Source: Aptenodytes patagonicus (lineage: Eukaryota; Chordata; Aves; Sphenisciformes; Spheniscidae). Taken from it: 64,000 nucleotides of DNA. This document shows positions 10,040-22,883 of this stretch, in pieces. Numbering within the stretch: the stretch's first letter is position 1; every line of letters starts with the position of its first letter. The position numbers and the translations under genes were made by a program. The notes under the pieces were generated by a model. The model saw nothing but the letters and a program-made list of their open reading frames with translations, was not told where the DNA came from and made no database searches. The DNA lies in the NCBI RefSeq assembly GCF_965638725.1, contig NC_134975.1, positions 1,004,179 through 1,068,178 on the forward strand, read 5' to 3'.

Positions 10040-10925
10040 ACACCGTCCCCTCCCACACCCTGGGGGGCCCCGGTCCTCCAGCACCCTGGGGCAACACCAT
10101 CCTCCCTGCGCCCTGGGGGGCCCCCCAGCACCCTGGGGGGGACACAGTGTCCCCTGCACCGTGGGGTGACACAGCCCCCCCCCTGCACCATGGGGTGACA
10201 CAGTGTCCCCTGCACCGTGGGGTGTCCCGGTCCCCCAGCACCCTGGAGCAACACCATCCCCCCTGCACCCTGGGGGGCCCCCCAGCACCCTGGGGGGACA
10301 CAGTGTCCCCTGCACCATGGGATGTCCCAGTCCCCCAGTACCCTGGGGGGACACAGTGTCCCCTGCACCGTGGGGTGTCCCGGTCCCTCAGCACCCTGGA
10401 GCAACATCATCCCCCCTGCACCCTGGGGGGACACAGTGTCCCCTGCACCGTGGGGTGTCCCGGTCCCTCAGCACCCTGGAGCAACATCATCCCCCCTGCA
10501 CCCTGGGGGGACACAGTGTCCGCTGCACCGTGGGGTGTCCTGGTCCCCCAGCACCCTGGGGACACACAGTGTCCCCTGCACCGTGGGGTGTCCCAGTCCC
10601 CCAGCACTCTGGGGGGACACAGTGTCCCCTGCACCATGGGGTGTCCCAGTCCCCCAGCACCCTGGGGGGACACAGTGTCCCCTGCATCATGGGGGGCCCC
10701 CGCACCCTGGGATGTCCCGGTCCCCCAGCACCCTGGGGTGACACAGCCCCCCCCCTGCACCATGGGGTGTCCCGGTCCCCCAGTACCCTGGGGGGACACA
10801 GTGTCCCCTGCACCATGGGGTGTCCCAGTCCCCCAGCACCCTGGGGTGACACAGCCCCCCCCCCCCCCGCACCGTGGGGTGTCCCGGTCCCCCAGCACCC
10901 TGGGGTGACACGGCGCCCCCCTGGC
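10040..10925. repeat. GC-rich minisatellite: 26-28 bp monomer, 53-54 and 80 bp higher-order units
   Basis: Monomers alternate between a GCACCGTGGGGTGTCCC form and a GCACCCTGGGGGGACAC form. The usual repeat is a dimer of about 53-54 bases. An 80-base trimer is present twice almost exactly (10381-10460 and 10461-10540). Many units hold GGGGACACAGTGTCCCC, a perfect hairpin palindrome. Both strands are open over long distances, giving artefactual ORFs of 317 residues (+) and part of 633 residues (-). The array ends about 0.6 kb before ATP5MC2 exon 1. Confidence 0.95.
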
Positions 10926-11209
10926 CTCACACACGTGCACGCTCCTTGCACACACACGTGCAGACACGCGCACTTAAGCACACGGACCGCAGCGACGCAC
11001 ATGCCCCTGTGCACACGCGTGTGCACGACGCGTACACACACCCCCCCCGGGAACGCACGCGCACGTGTGTCCCGCGTGTAGACAGGTGTGTACGCACACG
11101 CAGACACACATGCACACACATGTGCGCGCACACGTGGCCCCCCCCCCCAGCCCCGTGCACCCCCACGCACACGCACGTCTGCGTGTGCCCCCCCCCCCCC
11201 GCAACCGCG
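10926..11209. other. Alternating CA/CG low-complexity DNA
   Basis: Imperfect CACACG/TGTGCG alternation with several ACGTG palindromes and C runs of 10 or more. It is prone to Z-DNA formation and links the minisatellite to the ATP5MC2 CpG island. No gene was seen. Confidence 0.6.
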
Positions 11210-11484
11210 CCCGCAGCGCCCCTCTCGGCCGCCAGGGGGCGCGGGGCGCGGTCCCGCCCCCTCCCGCCAGACCCCGCCCTCCTCCCGGCCCCGCCCCCGC
11301 GCGGCGCTGCGCCCCACCGCCCCGCAGAGGGCGCGCAACCCCCGGCCCCGCAGCCTCCCGGCCCGCAGGCGGCGCCGCGGGGCGGGCGGCGCTCTGGGCG
11401 GCGGTACCCCCCCCCCCCCCCCCCCCCCAAAATCGCCTCTCAGTGGTGCTTCCGGGCGGCGCTTCCGGGCGCGCCTGCGCAGTC
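11210..11484 (+). promoter_or_regulatory. ATP5MC2: ATP5MC2 CpG-island promoter with ETS and NRF1-type sites
   Basis: The region is dense in CpG and GC boxes. Close to the first exon lie two CTTCCGG elements (11449-11455 and 11462-11468), the GABPA/ETS site, and GCGCCTGCGCA (starting 11471), an NRF1-type site. GABPA plus NRF1 is the usual pairing at nuclear genes for mitochondrial proteins, which fits the gene downstream. A run of 22 C (11407-11428) sits inside it. No TATA box was seen. Confidence 0.7.
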
Positions 11485-11520
11485 GGTGCCTCCGCGACCT
11501 GCCCGCCGCCGGTACGTCAG
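11485..11520 (+). other. ATP5MC2: ATP5MC2 noncoding exon 1 (5' UTR), start approximate
   Basis: The sequence after the NRF1-type site ends in ...ACGTCAG followed by GTGAGC at 11521, a good splice donor. No other donor fits better between the promoter and the first coding exon at 12301. The left boundary (transcription start) is a guess. Confidence 0.5.
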
Positions 11521-12335
11521 GTGAGCGGCGGCGGGCCGGGGCGTGAGGGGAGGCACCCCCGGGGGGGGGGGGGGGAGAGACCCCCCTCGGCGGGGGCAAG
11601 AGGAGGGGGAGAGGGACCCCCTCAGGGGTTGGGGAGAGCGAGAGAGATCTCAGGGGTGGGGGAGGGCGAGTAGAGACACTCTCCCCCCTTCGGGTGGCGA
11701 CAGGGACGGGCGATACCTGTCGCCCCCCCTCCCCCCCTCCGAGTTTTGGGGTGACACCCCCACTGTTTTGGGGCGATATCCCCTCACGCTGCCTTCCGGG
11801 ATGACTGCCCTCCACGCTGGGGTTCCCCCCCCCCCCCATGCTCTGTCCTCTCCAGCCCCCACGTCCCCTGGGGGCTGGGGGTCTCCAGGCCGTGACCCCC
11901 CCCCCCCCCCCCCTCCCCAGAGCTGCCCCGTTCTCCGTCCACGCCTGCCCCGGGAGGCAGGGCCGAGGCGGGATCCCCAAGGCCTGTCCCGCCTCACGGG
12001 GACCAGGGGCCTCGTGAGCTCCTGTTGCCCCCCCCGGGCAGGTGACATTCCCCTGGGGCTCTGCGCTGGAGCAACTCCAGGGCCCCAAATTCCTGATCCC
12101 CAAACCGCCACCGTGGCGGCACTCGGCCAGGAGCTGGCACCTCGGGGACAAAGACACGTCCTGCCCCGCCATTCCCGCGTGGCTCAGGTCTCCCGTGTGT
12201 CCCCCCAAGTCCCCTCTGCCTGTCCCGGGGGCCACCCCCGCATCCGTGAGGCCGGATCCCACGTGCTCCTCACGCCCCGGTGTCTGTGTGTCTCTTCCAG
12301 CCGTGTCCCGCGTGTGTGTCCCTCTGTCCCTCGCC

Positions 12336-13592
<1,257 letters not shown>

Positions 13593-13718
13593 CGGAGCCG
13601 GCGACGGCGACGGTGACGGTGATGAAGCTGGCACCCCACTGTGCCCGGTCCCACGCCCAGCCGTGAATACCGGCCGGGGGGCAGGGGAGAGCCCCGGCCC
13701 CGCCACAGGCGGGAGGGG

Positions 13719-13724
13719 AATAAA
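13719..13724 (+). terminator. ATP5MC2: ATP5MC2 poly(A) signal AATAAA
   Basis: AATAAA lies 127 bases after the stop codon. A GT/T-rich stretch (TTTGATAACGG, GTCTCGTCTC) follows, as expected for cleavage near 13740. The 3' UTR is thus only about 150 bases. Confidence 0.85.
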
Positions 13725-14239
13725 GACGGTTTGATAACGGAGTCTCGTCTCCCCGTGTCTCCTTGGTGGCCCCGTCCTGTGTCACTTGCCCGCGGCTGGC
13801 ACTGGGGCACGGCGCGGCGAGGGACCACGGCGCCCTGGGCTCGCTTTCCTCCCCGCCCCGGGGAGATGTCAGTGTCCCCAGAGGGGACACCAGGTGCCTG
13901 GGGCTGAGCCCTGTTGTCACCCTGAGCCCTCAGCCACGTCCCCAGGGGGACGGGGACATCGTTGGTCCCTGGGGACAGTCAGGAGCCCTCGGGACTGACA
14001 CCTCCATCTGTCCCTGCCCAGGGACATTACCCCCTCGGGGACACCTCAACCAGGACCAGCCGCCTGGCAGCCCCCCGGGCCAGGAGCTGGGGTTTGGGGT
14101 GTCCCTGGGTGTTGGGGTGCGGGTATCGGGCGTGTCCTGGGCTCAGGGGTGTCCCCGTCTCGCTGTCCCCGCAGGATGGAGGGCCCCCCCGGGCGGTCTC
14201 TCTGTCCCCCCGGAGGCCTCCCTCTCTCTGGCCATCCCC

Positions 14240-14760
14240 GAGGAGGCGTGGTCAGCCCCGCCCCTCCGCGGCGAGACCCCGCCCCCGAAGCCCCCCATTG
14301 GCCCCGGCGCCGTTACCTCCCTCCGGGTCTCGCGAGAGTCTCGCGCGTGGGGAGGGGGGGGGGCCTCGCGGAGGGGAGGCGGGAGCCCCAGCGCGAGAGG
14401 CAGCCAGCGCGAGGCCCCGGCGGCGGCGCGGCCCGGCCCGGCCCTCCCTCAGGTAACCGGCGGCGCCCGGGCTCGGCGGGCCGCGGGGCCGCCCCGGGCG
14501 GGGGAGGCGGTGAGAGAGGCGGCGGGGCAGCCCCCGGGGGGGCCGCGGGGAGCCCCGGCCGGCCCCTCCCCCCACAACTCTCCCCGAGTTTTCGTGAGGC
14601 AGCCGCTCTGCCACCCCCGCCCCTTCGCTGATCGACGGCGCCCTCCGGCCAATCGGCTCGCCGCCAGGCCCGGAGTGGCGGGCGGCGCGGCCAATGGTGG
14701 CTTAGGGGGCGCCGCGATGGGGCAAGCCCCTCCCCAGGTGGGCGGGGCTGCTGGAGGCAG
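14240..14760 (+). promoter_or_regulatory. ATF7: CpG island, probable ATF7 promoter
   Basis: A dense CpG block about 0.5 kb after the ATP5MC2 poly(A) site. It contains the palindrome TCTCGCGAGA (14328-14337) followed at once by a half site TCTCGCG, an inverted CCAAT (ATTGG near 14297), and two more CCAAT boxes near 14650 and 14692. TCTCGCGAGA is a known CpG-island activator element, bound by BANP. No other gene start is visible before the first ATF7 coding exon, so this is assigned to ATF7 by position. Confidence 0.65.
14340..14452 (+). other. ATF7: Candidate ATF7 noncoding first exon
   Basis: CpG-rich sequence ending CCCTCAG before GTAACC (14453), a usable splice donor just after the TCTCGCGAGA element. 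A second candidate donor, CCCCAG before GTGGGC, occurs at 14738. If it is used, the first exon would start further right under the CCAAT boxes at 14650 and 14692. The choice needs transcript data. Confidence 0.4.
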
Positions 14761-14799
14761 CGAGGGGCCCGGGCGGTGCCTGAGGGGGGGAGCCCGGAG

Positions 14800-15240
14800 G
14801 CCATGGGGGCCCCGGGGTGGGGGAAACCCGGGGAAATGGGGGGGCTTGGGGGGCTAGGGGTGGAGGTGTAGGGAGGTCAGCGGGATACGGGGCGTCAGGA
14901 GTACGGAGGGGGGCCACGAGGGGTGGGGGTCTGGGGGGGGGGGCCTCTGGGGTGGTGGCCTTGGGCGGGTCCTGGGGAGTATGAGGGGGCTTGAGGGATT
15001 GCAAGTAGGGGGGCATTGAGGGGTGGGTGTCTTGAGGGGGTTTTGGGGGTTTGCAAATATGGGGGGCTTTAAAGGGAGGGGGGTCTTGCAGTGGGATTCC
15101 GGGGGGTCAACCTTGGAGAGGTATTGGGGAGTCTTGAGGGACTGTGGACGGGGGGGAGTTGAGGGATGGGGGAGCTTTAGAACATGAGAGAGAACTGGGG
15201 GGGGGGGCATCTCTGGAAGTTGTAGGTACGGAAGACCCTT
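14800..15240. repeat. Degenerate G-rich repeat in ATF7 intron 1
   Basis: Loosely repeated GGGG-rich phrases such as GGGGGCTTGAGG, GTCTTGAGGGGG and TTTGGGGG run for over 400 bases. There is no strict period. The G-strand is the transcribed RNA strand, so it could form quadruplexes in nascent RNA or an R-loop. It has no coding potential. Confidence 0.6.
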
Positions 15241-16984
15241 CGGTGTGCAGGTCCTGGGGGACCCTGAAGTGATACGGGGTGTCCCGGGGGATGGCAGATA
15301 CGGGGACCTCAGGGGTTAGAGGGGATCCTGGGAGGGACCCCCTGAGGTGCAGGTCCTGGGGGAAGCCCTTTACTTGGGACTCAGCCCTCCTCTGCGTGAA
15401 GAGGGGTCTGGGCTCAGTGTGGTGGCTTGTGACTCTTCTGAGGCAGCTGGGGAGGATCCGGGCCTATGTGTGGGGTCTCCCGGTGGCAAGCAGATGTAGA
15501 AGGGATGTGGAGAGGCTGTAGGTGCCCATGGGGATGAGGTGGGGAACAGGGTGTAGGCTGGTGAACGGCTGTGGGTCTGCAGGGTGTTGGAAGATGGGGG
15601 GCTCTCAGCCCCATCCCACCCCACGTGGTCCCAGGGGGATCAGCGACTCCCACAGCACTGAGTAAAGGAAGACATGCAAACAGCAGAAATTAGAGAATTA
15701 AGTAGTTTCTTCCAAAGTCTGAAACGGGGGTTAATTCTCACTGGGGGACTTTGAGAGCTCAAACTTCTGAGAGCTTGTTGAAGCGGTGAGGTTTCACCGT
15801 GCACTTGCTCACCTGCTGCTGGTGCTGTGAAATCTGCTGCCGCTCAGTAGCTCTGACTTTGCAAGCACAACCCGGGTCACGTCTCAAAGCTGTTTTGTTC
15901 CCACTGCCAGAAGCGTTGGTATGGAGTCCCTCAACCTTACTAAGGAAAGGAGATCGGCCGGTTCAGGTGTGAGATGAAATGTGTGTGACAACAGAAACTC
16001 CTTGTTCTGCTCAGCTTTCCCCGTTTTGCTCTTTCTGTCTTTTTCTTCGTCGCCTCTTCTTCACTGAGTCCCATCGTTATCTTTCTTTATGAAGTTATCA
16101 CTTCTTTCCCGGCTCAGGTCCCTCTAAAGACAACATTTCAATTTAACGTGCAGGAGTACAATATAAACGTGTCGTTAACGCTTCAGTGGACTTCCCAATT
16201 TATTTTGCCTCATTACAGTGCTTGTTGGGCAGGGGCTTTCTTCCGCCAGCAGTGCTGAAGGGCACGGTCTGAAGGGGTTCTCTAGTTCTTTGCAAACTGC
16301 TTTAAAAATAGTTGTCACTAAAATGCGGTCATTTCTGGAGAGGAATTGAGCGGCAGTTCTGAACCACTGGCTTTATTGGACAGGTTTTTTGGATTGGGGT
16401 TTTCTCAGCGGAGACTAAGAGTAACTTTGCTGTTTGAATGTGGAGGAGAAGTTTGCGGGAGGTGGATTCAACAGCCAGATTCCCGTTTGGAAAACGAGTA
16501 GGGTTAACGTCCTTGTTTCCTTAAAGCGAGAGATCATATTCACCTTCTGTGACATGAGTGGGGTAATTACTGTTGCCAACTGTAATCACTTTGCGGGCTG
16601 GAGAGTGCTGGGCTGCTTGTTTGCTCTTAGTGTTAAAAACAAACAAAGAAGGAGTGGGTTCAGCTGGTGGAAGCAGCTAGTCAGCAATCAACCTGCGAGG
16701 TTTGTAATGATTACCCGCGGCCGGGATGGTATTTTCTCAGAAGAGTGTGTTATTTCTGATCCTGGAAGTTGGTGGGGAATTGAGAAAGGGGAGGCTACTT
16801 TAGTATCCGATAGACCTCACTGCTTGGAGAACTTTAATGCAGCCATGAATTTCCTTAATTGCATGCCAGTCCTTTGGTTATACCTAATTGTAGTATGTTA
16901 AACACTTCCTCTCCCTTTTGGCACTTGCCTGTCAACTAACTGTAAAAAATTATCATGTCCACCTTACTTACCGTTCTGCCAAAC

Positions 16985-17140
16985 TAGGCATCTAGTTATT
17001 TTAATCTTTCCTTGTAAATCAATCCCTCCAGCTGCTTAACTATATTTTCCTGAATGCCTTCCAATTTGCCAATATCCTTCTGATACCAAATAGCTTGGAC
17101 GTGGTTTGCATCGGAGTGCTGGAGATCAGGACTTTCCCTC
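16985..17140 (-). mobile_element. Old CR1/L3-type LINE fragment (antisense)
   Basis: Recognisable order of the 3' part of CR1-like LINEs in antisense: TAATCTTTCCTTGTAAATCAATCCCTCCAGC-like start, CTTCCAATTTGCCAATATCC, then TTCTGATACCAAATAGCTTGGAC. It is strongly diverged, so an ancient insertion. The boundaries are approximate; similarity is judged by memory of the family, not by search. Confidence 0.6.
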
Positions 17141-20100
17141 CTTGCTCTCTGTCTGCTCAGATTATAAGAAGGAAAAGCTTTACACAAACTTTGCGAATAT
17201 GTTAAACCTTCCACCTGCAATTTGTCTTTCACTCTAACTTAACTTTCCCCTGTTGAAAGGTATTTCTAACATTAATTTCTACTTATTCTTGCTCCTATTT
17301 CTGTTTTCTCAAGGTTCTTTATTTTCCAGTCTTCTCCAGCATTTCCCACTGTATGCATTTAGTGCTCTGATTTTTTTTTCTCTTCTCTGTGTGATTGACG
17401 AAGATGTCGGGTGAAAATGAACTTGCTGTTGAGCCTTGCTGAGTCCCGCTGTTAGACGCTCAGCCCACCTTGGCAGGTTGCAGGTGTTGTTACCCTTTCT
17501 AAGCTGGTTGATGGGACTGTTGTTAGGCCGAGTTAACTTGGAAGCGACGTACAAATCCGTGTGGCACAACTACGATGGTGATTGCGTAGACATGCCGTGT
17601 AGGAAGGTGGCAAAAATAAAAGGACGTGGCTTAAAAACAAACTTCTCATTAATGTCTTTATTCCCATCTCTTCCGAAACCCCTCGGAGCCCGACTGGAGG
17701 AGACGCTGACTGTGGAGGACGTTCTCAGGATGGCTAAAAGGGGGTTTTGTGGACGTGGCATGGGGCAGGCAGGAAATTTCCCTCGCCCGTTTTGAAAGAT
17801 GGGGAAGTTTGAGAGAGGAAGCGCGAGAGGACGGGTGCGAGAGCATGGTTGTGGGGAAGAAACGGAATCCTCCTTCCATCCTCCTTGAACGCGCAGGAGC
17901 CTGCTTGCAAGGTCCACCGGTTTCACCCGATGAGGCAGCCAGGAGGAACGGGAGCTCTTCTGAGGGTGTGCAGCGGGGATCAGGGCAACTGGGACACATC
18001 CGCGCCCAGAGTCGGTTGCTGCCTCTTTGTGATGGAAACATTTTTAAAACGGCTTAGTGAAATACGCTCGGCTTCTGGCAGGCCTCGTGGTGCATGTGTT
18101 GTTTTTTGCAGCATGTGTTAGTAGAGGATCTCTGGGTTGGATTTTGATTTGGACTCATTTTCTGCTGCATCACATGTGATGCCTTTTCACGTTCTGTTTG
18201 GTTTTATTTATCCTTCTGACTTTCTTGGGGCATTTTTTTTCTTTTTTTTCCCTTTTTTTTTTTTTTTAAAATGTTCCTAGCACTGAGAATTGAGGCCAGA
18301 TTTCCAAAACCGCTCTTCCCCCTGTCGTTTAGCACCCAACTACGATGCATTTTGAGAGGGCTTTCCAGTTCTGGGAAGAAATATTTTTGTAACCGACCCT
18401 CAGGATTGAGGACCTGTTGCTTCCTGTAACTTCACTATTATTATTTTTTTCCCCTTTTAAAGGAATCCTGTTTCCTGGTCTTGGTTTCGAGGAACTTGTA
18501 ATACAATGGGTGAATGCTGAGTGGTGTAGGCTGAGCAGAGGTGTAAGCAAGGGGACTGGGTTTCCCTGGGGAGCTAGAAATGGTTTCTGTTTGGTGTAGA
18601 GGTGCGTAGGAAGCTGCCTATAGACACTAAAACAAAAGCACATTTATAGCCTCACTTCCTTTTGAATATAAAACTGAGGTTTTAATCAGCCACATAATGC
18701 TCAGCCTTCACATCACAGTATCTGTCACATCTTTTTGTCTGGCTGAGGAATTCCTACATCATGTCACTTGAAGTCCTCAGCGAATCTCTTAATTCTGCTC
18801 CTCCTCCGCTGCTTTAATTTGCTTTGCCCAAATCCGAAAAAGTTAAGGCTTAACCTGCGCGCAGCCTTGCTCTGCCGGCAGAAGCAGCGGGAGCAGGAGT
18901 TTGAGGCTGGCCAAGCTGTATCTGCGGCCTCAGCCCTCCTCCGAGCGATGCGCACGCAGGCGGGTAAGCTGTGAGAGCGGGCCGTGGAGAGCACGCGTGC
19001 TGGAGGACACCAGGATTTCCTGATTTGCAGCCCTTGGAGGTGCTGGCATCCACGGAGGTTCCTCTCCGAGCTGCTGGTTGATGTTCGCGCACTAGGGTTT
19101 GTTCTCCCTCTTTAGAGCTGGTATTTACAATGAGTTTGCTGCAATTAGTCTTGGCTCGTGGGAGTTTGGCTTAATTGCTTCTCTGAAGTTCAATTTCATA
19201 ATCTTCCAAGAGCTTCTTGCCTTTTTTTTTTTTTTTTTTCTCCTTTCCACCTCCCCGATACACCTGGAGGGGCACGTGCTGATGCAGAAGTCAGCCATAC
19301 GGTAGCCTTTATACAGCACACGCTGTATTTTAATGCATGCCAAAGTTTGACATTTGTTTTTGAAACATGATAAATTCAGTGCCTCAACCAACTCCCAACA
19401 CAATGTGGTTTCACCCAGGCCAAACCTAATTTTAATGCTGGCTAATTATTTAGTGGAGCGGGATTTTTGGATTGCACCTCTTTCCTCTAAGCTCTTTGCA
19501 CGCTTTGCTGGGGTGGCGGTGAGAGGCCAAGCTGGCCGGGGCGAATTTTCCTACCTCCACGTCTCCCTTTTGGTGCTGTACGTGAGCAGGGGCTGCTGTC
19601 CTGCGTCGGTACAAGCGCAGAGCTGAGCTCCCAGGCGACAGCAGCCATTTATTGAAGTTTCCCGACGAAAGCAACGTGTTTGGCTCATGGGGAGCAGCGC
19701 GGGGATTTGCGAACGGCGCTTGCCGCTCTCGTTGCAGGAGCGAGCCAGCCCGCGGAGAGCCTGCAGCGGTCTGGAATGCCGCTCTGCTGTCCCACCCTTG
19801 CGCGAGAGAATAAAGCGGCGGTGGAGACGCGATGCCAGCCGTTGCAAGCTGGTTCATGAATAAACAAAGCCTCTCTGCCAGCTACAGGCCACGCTACCCA
19901 CTGGGGGTATTTCTCTGTGCATGCTCTGCAAGAGCTAGCCTCGCTTCTGAGCTCGCTTTGTGAGGCACGGCTACCAAATAAATCCTAAAAGAGAAGCTGT
20001 ACGAAGACATTTTCTTCCCCTTCTCCTGGGGGGGGGGGGGATGTTTGAACTCCTTTAGTATGAAATGCGTGTTGTGCCTGGAGTTCCAAAGTATGTAAAG

Positions 20101-20847
20101 CTGCAAAGTTCACCACTTCCCTGCCTTTTGGGGACGCGCTGCCACGCTTGCAGTGCTGCTGTTAGCAGAGCTCTTGCACAGCTTTTTCTTCTTGTGCTTA
20201 TGGAGAATGTTTTCAGCCCTGGCTGGCAGAGACCTCGTTCTGAATACCATTGTTACTATTTAAAATAATAATAATAAAAAAAGGAGTCTTTCACAGACTT
20301 CAGTGTATTAAGGACTTGGCTAGATGTGGACTTGGCAGTGCTAGGGAATAAGCAATGCCCAAATGAGTGTATTTATACCTGTGTAACTAACCGTACCAAG
20401 CTGTCTTCTACCCTTTAACTGTTTCCAAAGTGAGTAAATCAGACTTGGAGCAGAACATGGCTCTTGGGTTTTCTGCCAAAAAGCTCTTGTTGGTGCTGAG
20501 TCTGCTGAGACGAAGGGAACAAATCTTCAAATCGCGAAGCAGTTGATGCTCGCAATTATTTAAAATAGCTGGTGTTTAAAATAGACTTGTTTCTAGAGGT
20601 ACAGCTGGTCGTGTCCACGGCTGAAGATGCTGGAAATCCTTAGAAGGTTTGGAAGTGAGGTTGAACTGCTGGTGAAGTTGAAGCAGGTTGTGTGTGGGGA
20701 GGGAAAGCTTTGCCAATTAATCTCCTTGCAGTGAAAAGTAAAGTTTTCTTCTACCTCGGGCTGTTCTCATTGCAGCGGGATCTGAAGGTAGGCTTGGCAG
20801 CCGTTCACGGGCCATTCTTCCACTGTTCCTGAGGTAGGAATGTTCCC

Positions 20848-20868
20848 TTTTTTTTTTTTTTTTTTTTT
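20848..20868. repeat. Poly(T) tract, 21 T
   Basis: Uninterrupted T run in ATF7 intron 1. No retroposon body was recognised beside it. Confidence 0.75.
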
Positions 20869-22205
20869 GAGTGTTGGTAAAATAGAGCCGGAGGAGGAGC
20901 AGCAGAGGGAGATGAGATCCAAAGGCAGATTGTCACCAAAGGTGACAGCAGCTGGGTGCCGGGTCTCCTGGGATTAACTGTTGGGTCCCGAAAATGTGAA
21001 GGCAGAGATTTAGCTGAGCATCCCGTGTCGCGGGGTAGATTTACCTTATGAAAACGGAGCTGAGGAAGTTTATCTACAACCTTAATCGGATTAGAAGTCG
21101 TTATATGGCAGAGTGCACTTACAAACCTGGAGAGTTTATGTAAGAGCGAGCATTGCTCATCCTGCAGATCCTCGCTCTGACCGAGCCACGTGCAAAGCGA
21201 ACATGACAAAATGTGTCTTTTTGAACATAATCCTGAGTGCGTTGGCAGCGTTTTAATGAGCACGTATGTTTTTCTGGTGGAGGTGGTGAGAAACTTCCTG
21301 AGGGACGCTCGCTCTTCTTCGTGTGGATGTTTTTCATCTTTCTACCCCACGCTGCCTTTCCTTTGTTTTTGGAAAGCTCTCTATTTTTAACGCACATAGA
21401 GCGCCCGTTTGTATGATCCATGTTTAGGACACTGTATCCTTCATCTATGTAAGATTTCACGTTTTGAATTATGTAAACTATATATGGGAAATCATTGCTT
21501 TGTTCACCGCTAAAACGCAATCATTCCGAAGGCGGAATGCAGTTCTAGTTAAACAACTCACAATAATGTACCAGATTTCTAGACATTGCTTATATTTGGA
21601 ATATTTCTTGCTCCCCTCTGATTTTAGGGCTCGCATATCAAATAATGACGCCATAAAATGTGTGTGCCTTCGAATGCTAAATAAATAAAAATGCCCACAT
21701 GTGATGTAAATAATAACAGGTGGGACAAAATATTTTTACTTTATGACCACAGGTAGGTACAAGAGCGTCGTGCCTCTCTGTCCCCTGTCCCGCTGGTGCT
21801 ATTTCAGTTACTTTAATTCATTGACAAGAGTTTTATCCATAGGTAGTCACTTACATAGGAGGCTCTCCTGTTCTTAACTCCGTGCAGCCTTGACTTTGAT
21901 CTTCCTTTAAAACTCTTCACGCACCATTGTGGGGAAAATATGTTCAAGCTTGACTTGGGCTCTTACGTCCCATTTTCAGCAGCTTTTTTTTCTCACTTTC
22001 ATTGAAACGAGGGCTCTTAAGCGGCTAAATAATTTCAGGAAATGGGACTTCGGTTTCTAGGTCACTTAGGCATTTCCTAGGTAAAATAATGCATTCTGTA
22101 AGGCTTGTCATGGCTTTCTTATAATTATCTCTACTCAGTAAGAAACAGTGGGTCTCTTAGGTTTTTTCCTCCCTTTCTTAAACTTGAATTATTTCTCTCT
22201 CCTGT

Positions 22206-22305
22206 AGTAGAGCTCTTGCAATATGTTGTCCCTGCTGTGAAGAAGTATATAGCTGAAGATGTATCACCGCTAATGAAGAAGCGCAAGGCGACCCGAGAGC
22301 TGTAG
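22206..22305 (+). other. Possible cryptic exon with short open frame in ATF7 intron 1
   Basis: A strong pyrimidine tract and CTGTAG precede an open frame reading ELLQYVVPAVKKYIAED, followed by a basic end (KKRKATREL) and a stop at 22303-22305. The composition is protein-like (amphipathic, charged), but I do not recognise a family and no donor was identified after it. It could be a terminal alternative exon, a retrocopy fragment or chance. Confidence 0.2.
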
Positions 22306-22844
22306 TGCCAAGATCCGGAGGCTGCCTGCGTGCGTCTTGGAGTCCGCCTTTCAGAGTCTCTGTTTACTCAGTGTGCCATCATGCTACAGATTCGAGCCTG
22401 CTGGAAGCAACGCCAGAAACGTTTCCTATCTGGTGATCTCTGCTTAGAGCCTCTTTTTCTGCGGGCTGGAAGGGTTCACTTGGTTGCGGTGTGAAGGAGG
22501 AAAGAAAAGCTTTTTGCTTGAGACTGTGGGGAAGGTTTGTGCCGTGTTGCTTTGGCTGGAGTTGGATCCAGGTGTACTCTCGCCTGTTGTCACTCTGGGT
22601 TCACGCTTAGGTTGTTACCTTGCTCCTGGTGACAGATGTACCTCTGGGTCTAGCCAAAGACACAGTGTCTGTTCTGATCTTGGAGGTGACAGCAGTGGTG
22701 GGAATTAAGCGGAGGCTTGTCTGACCTCAGTGGAGAGGCTCGGGGACTTCCATGAAGTTCCTCCCGTTTTGGAGGAGGTCCTGGAGCAACCAGTTGGTGA
22801 TTAAACCATGCCCGGGGCCTTGCTGCTTTTTGAGGTGGGATGCT

Positions 22845-22883
22845 GTATTTGATGGGAGCTGGCTAGGTGCTCCCATCAAATAC
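22845..22883. other. Perfect 15-bp hairpin with 9-base loop
   Basis: GTATTTGATGGGAGC (22845-22859) and its exact reverse complement (22869-22883) are separated by TGGCTAGGT. The loop motif CTAGGTGCT recurs at once downstream (about 22889-22897). Such a snapback with no decay is the expected product of replication template switching. It is too short for a normal pre-miRNA. Confidence 0.85.

Noticed and set aside
9955..11081. Open frames of 317 and 292 codons on the + strand
   Set aside because: Repetitive PAPWG, PVPQHPG-type peptides are the translation of the 26-28 bp minisatellite, which lacks stops in several frames.
13763..14857. 364-codon + strand ORF around the second CpG island
   Set aside because: Pro/Gly/Arg/Ala-rich with no domain; it crosses the ATP5MC2 3' flank and the ATF7 promoter. 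GC-driven chance frame.
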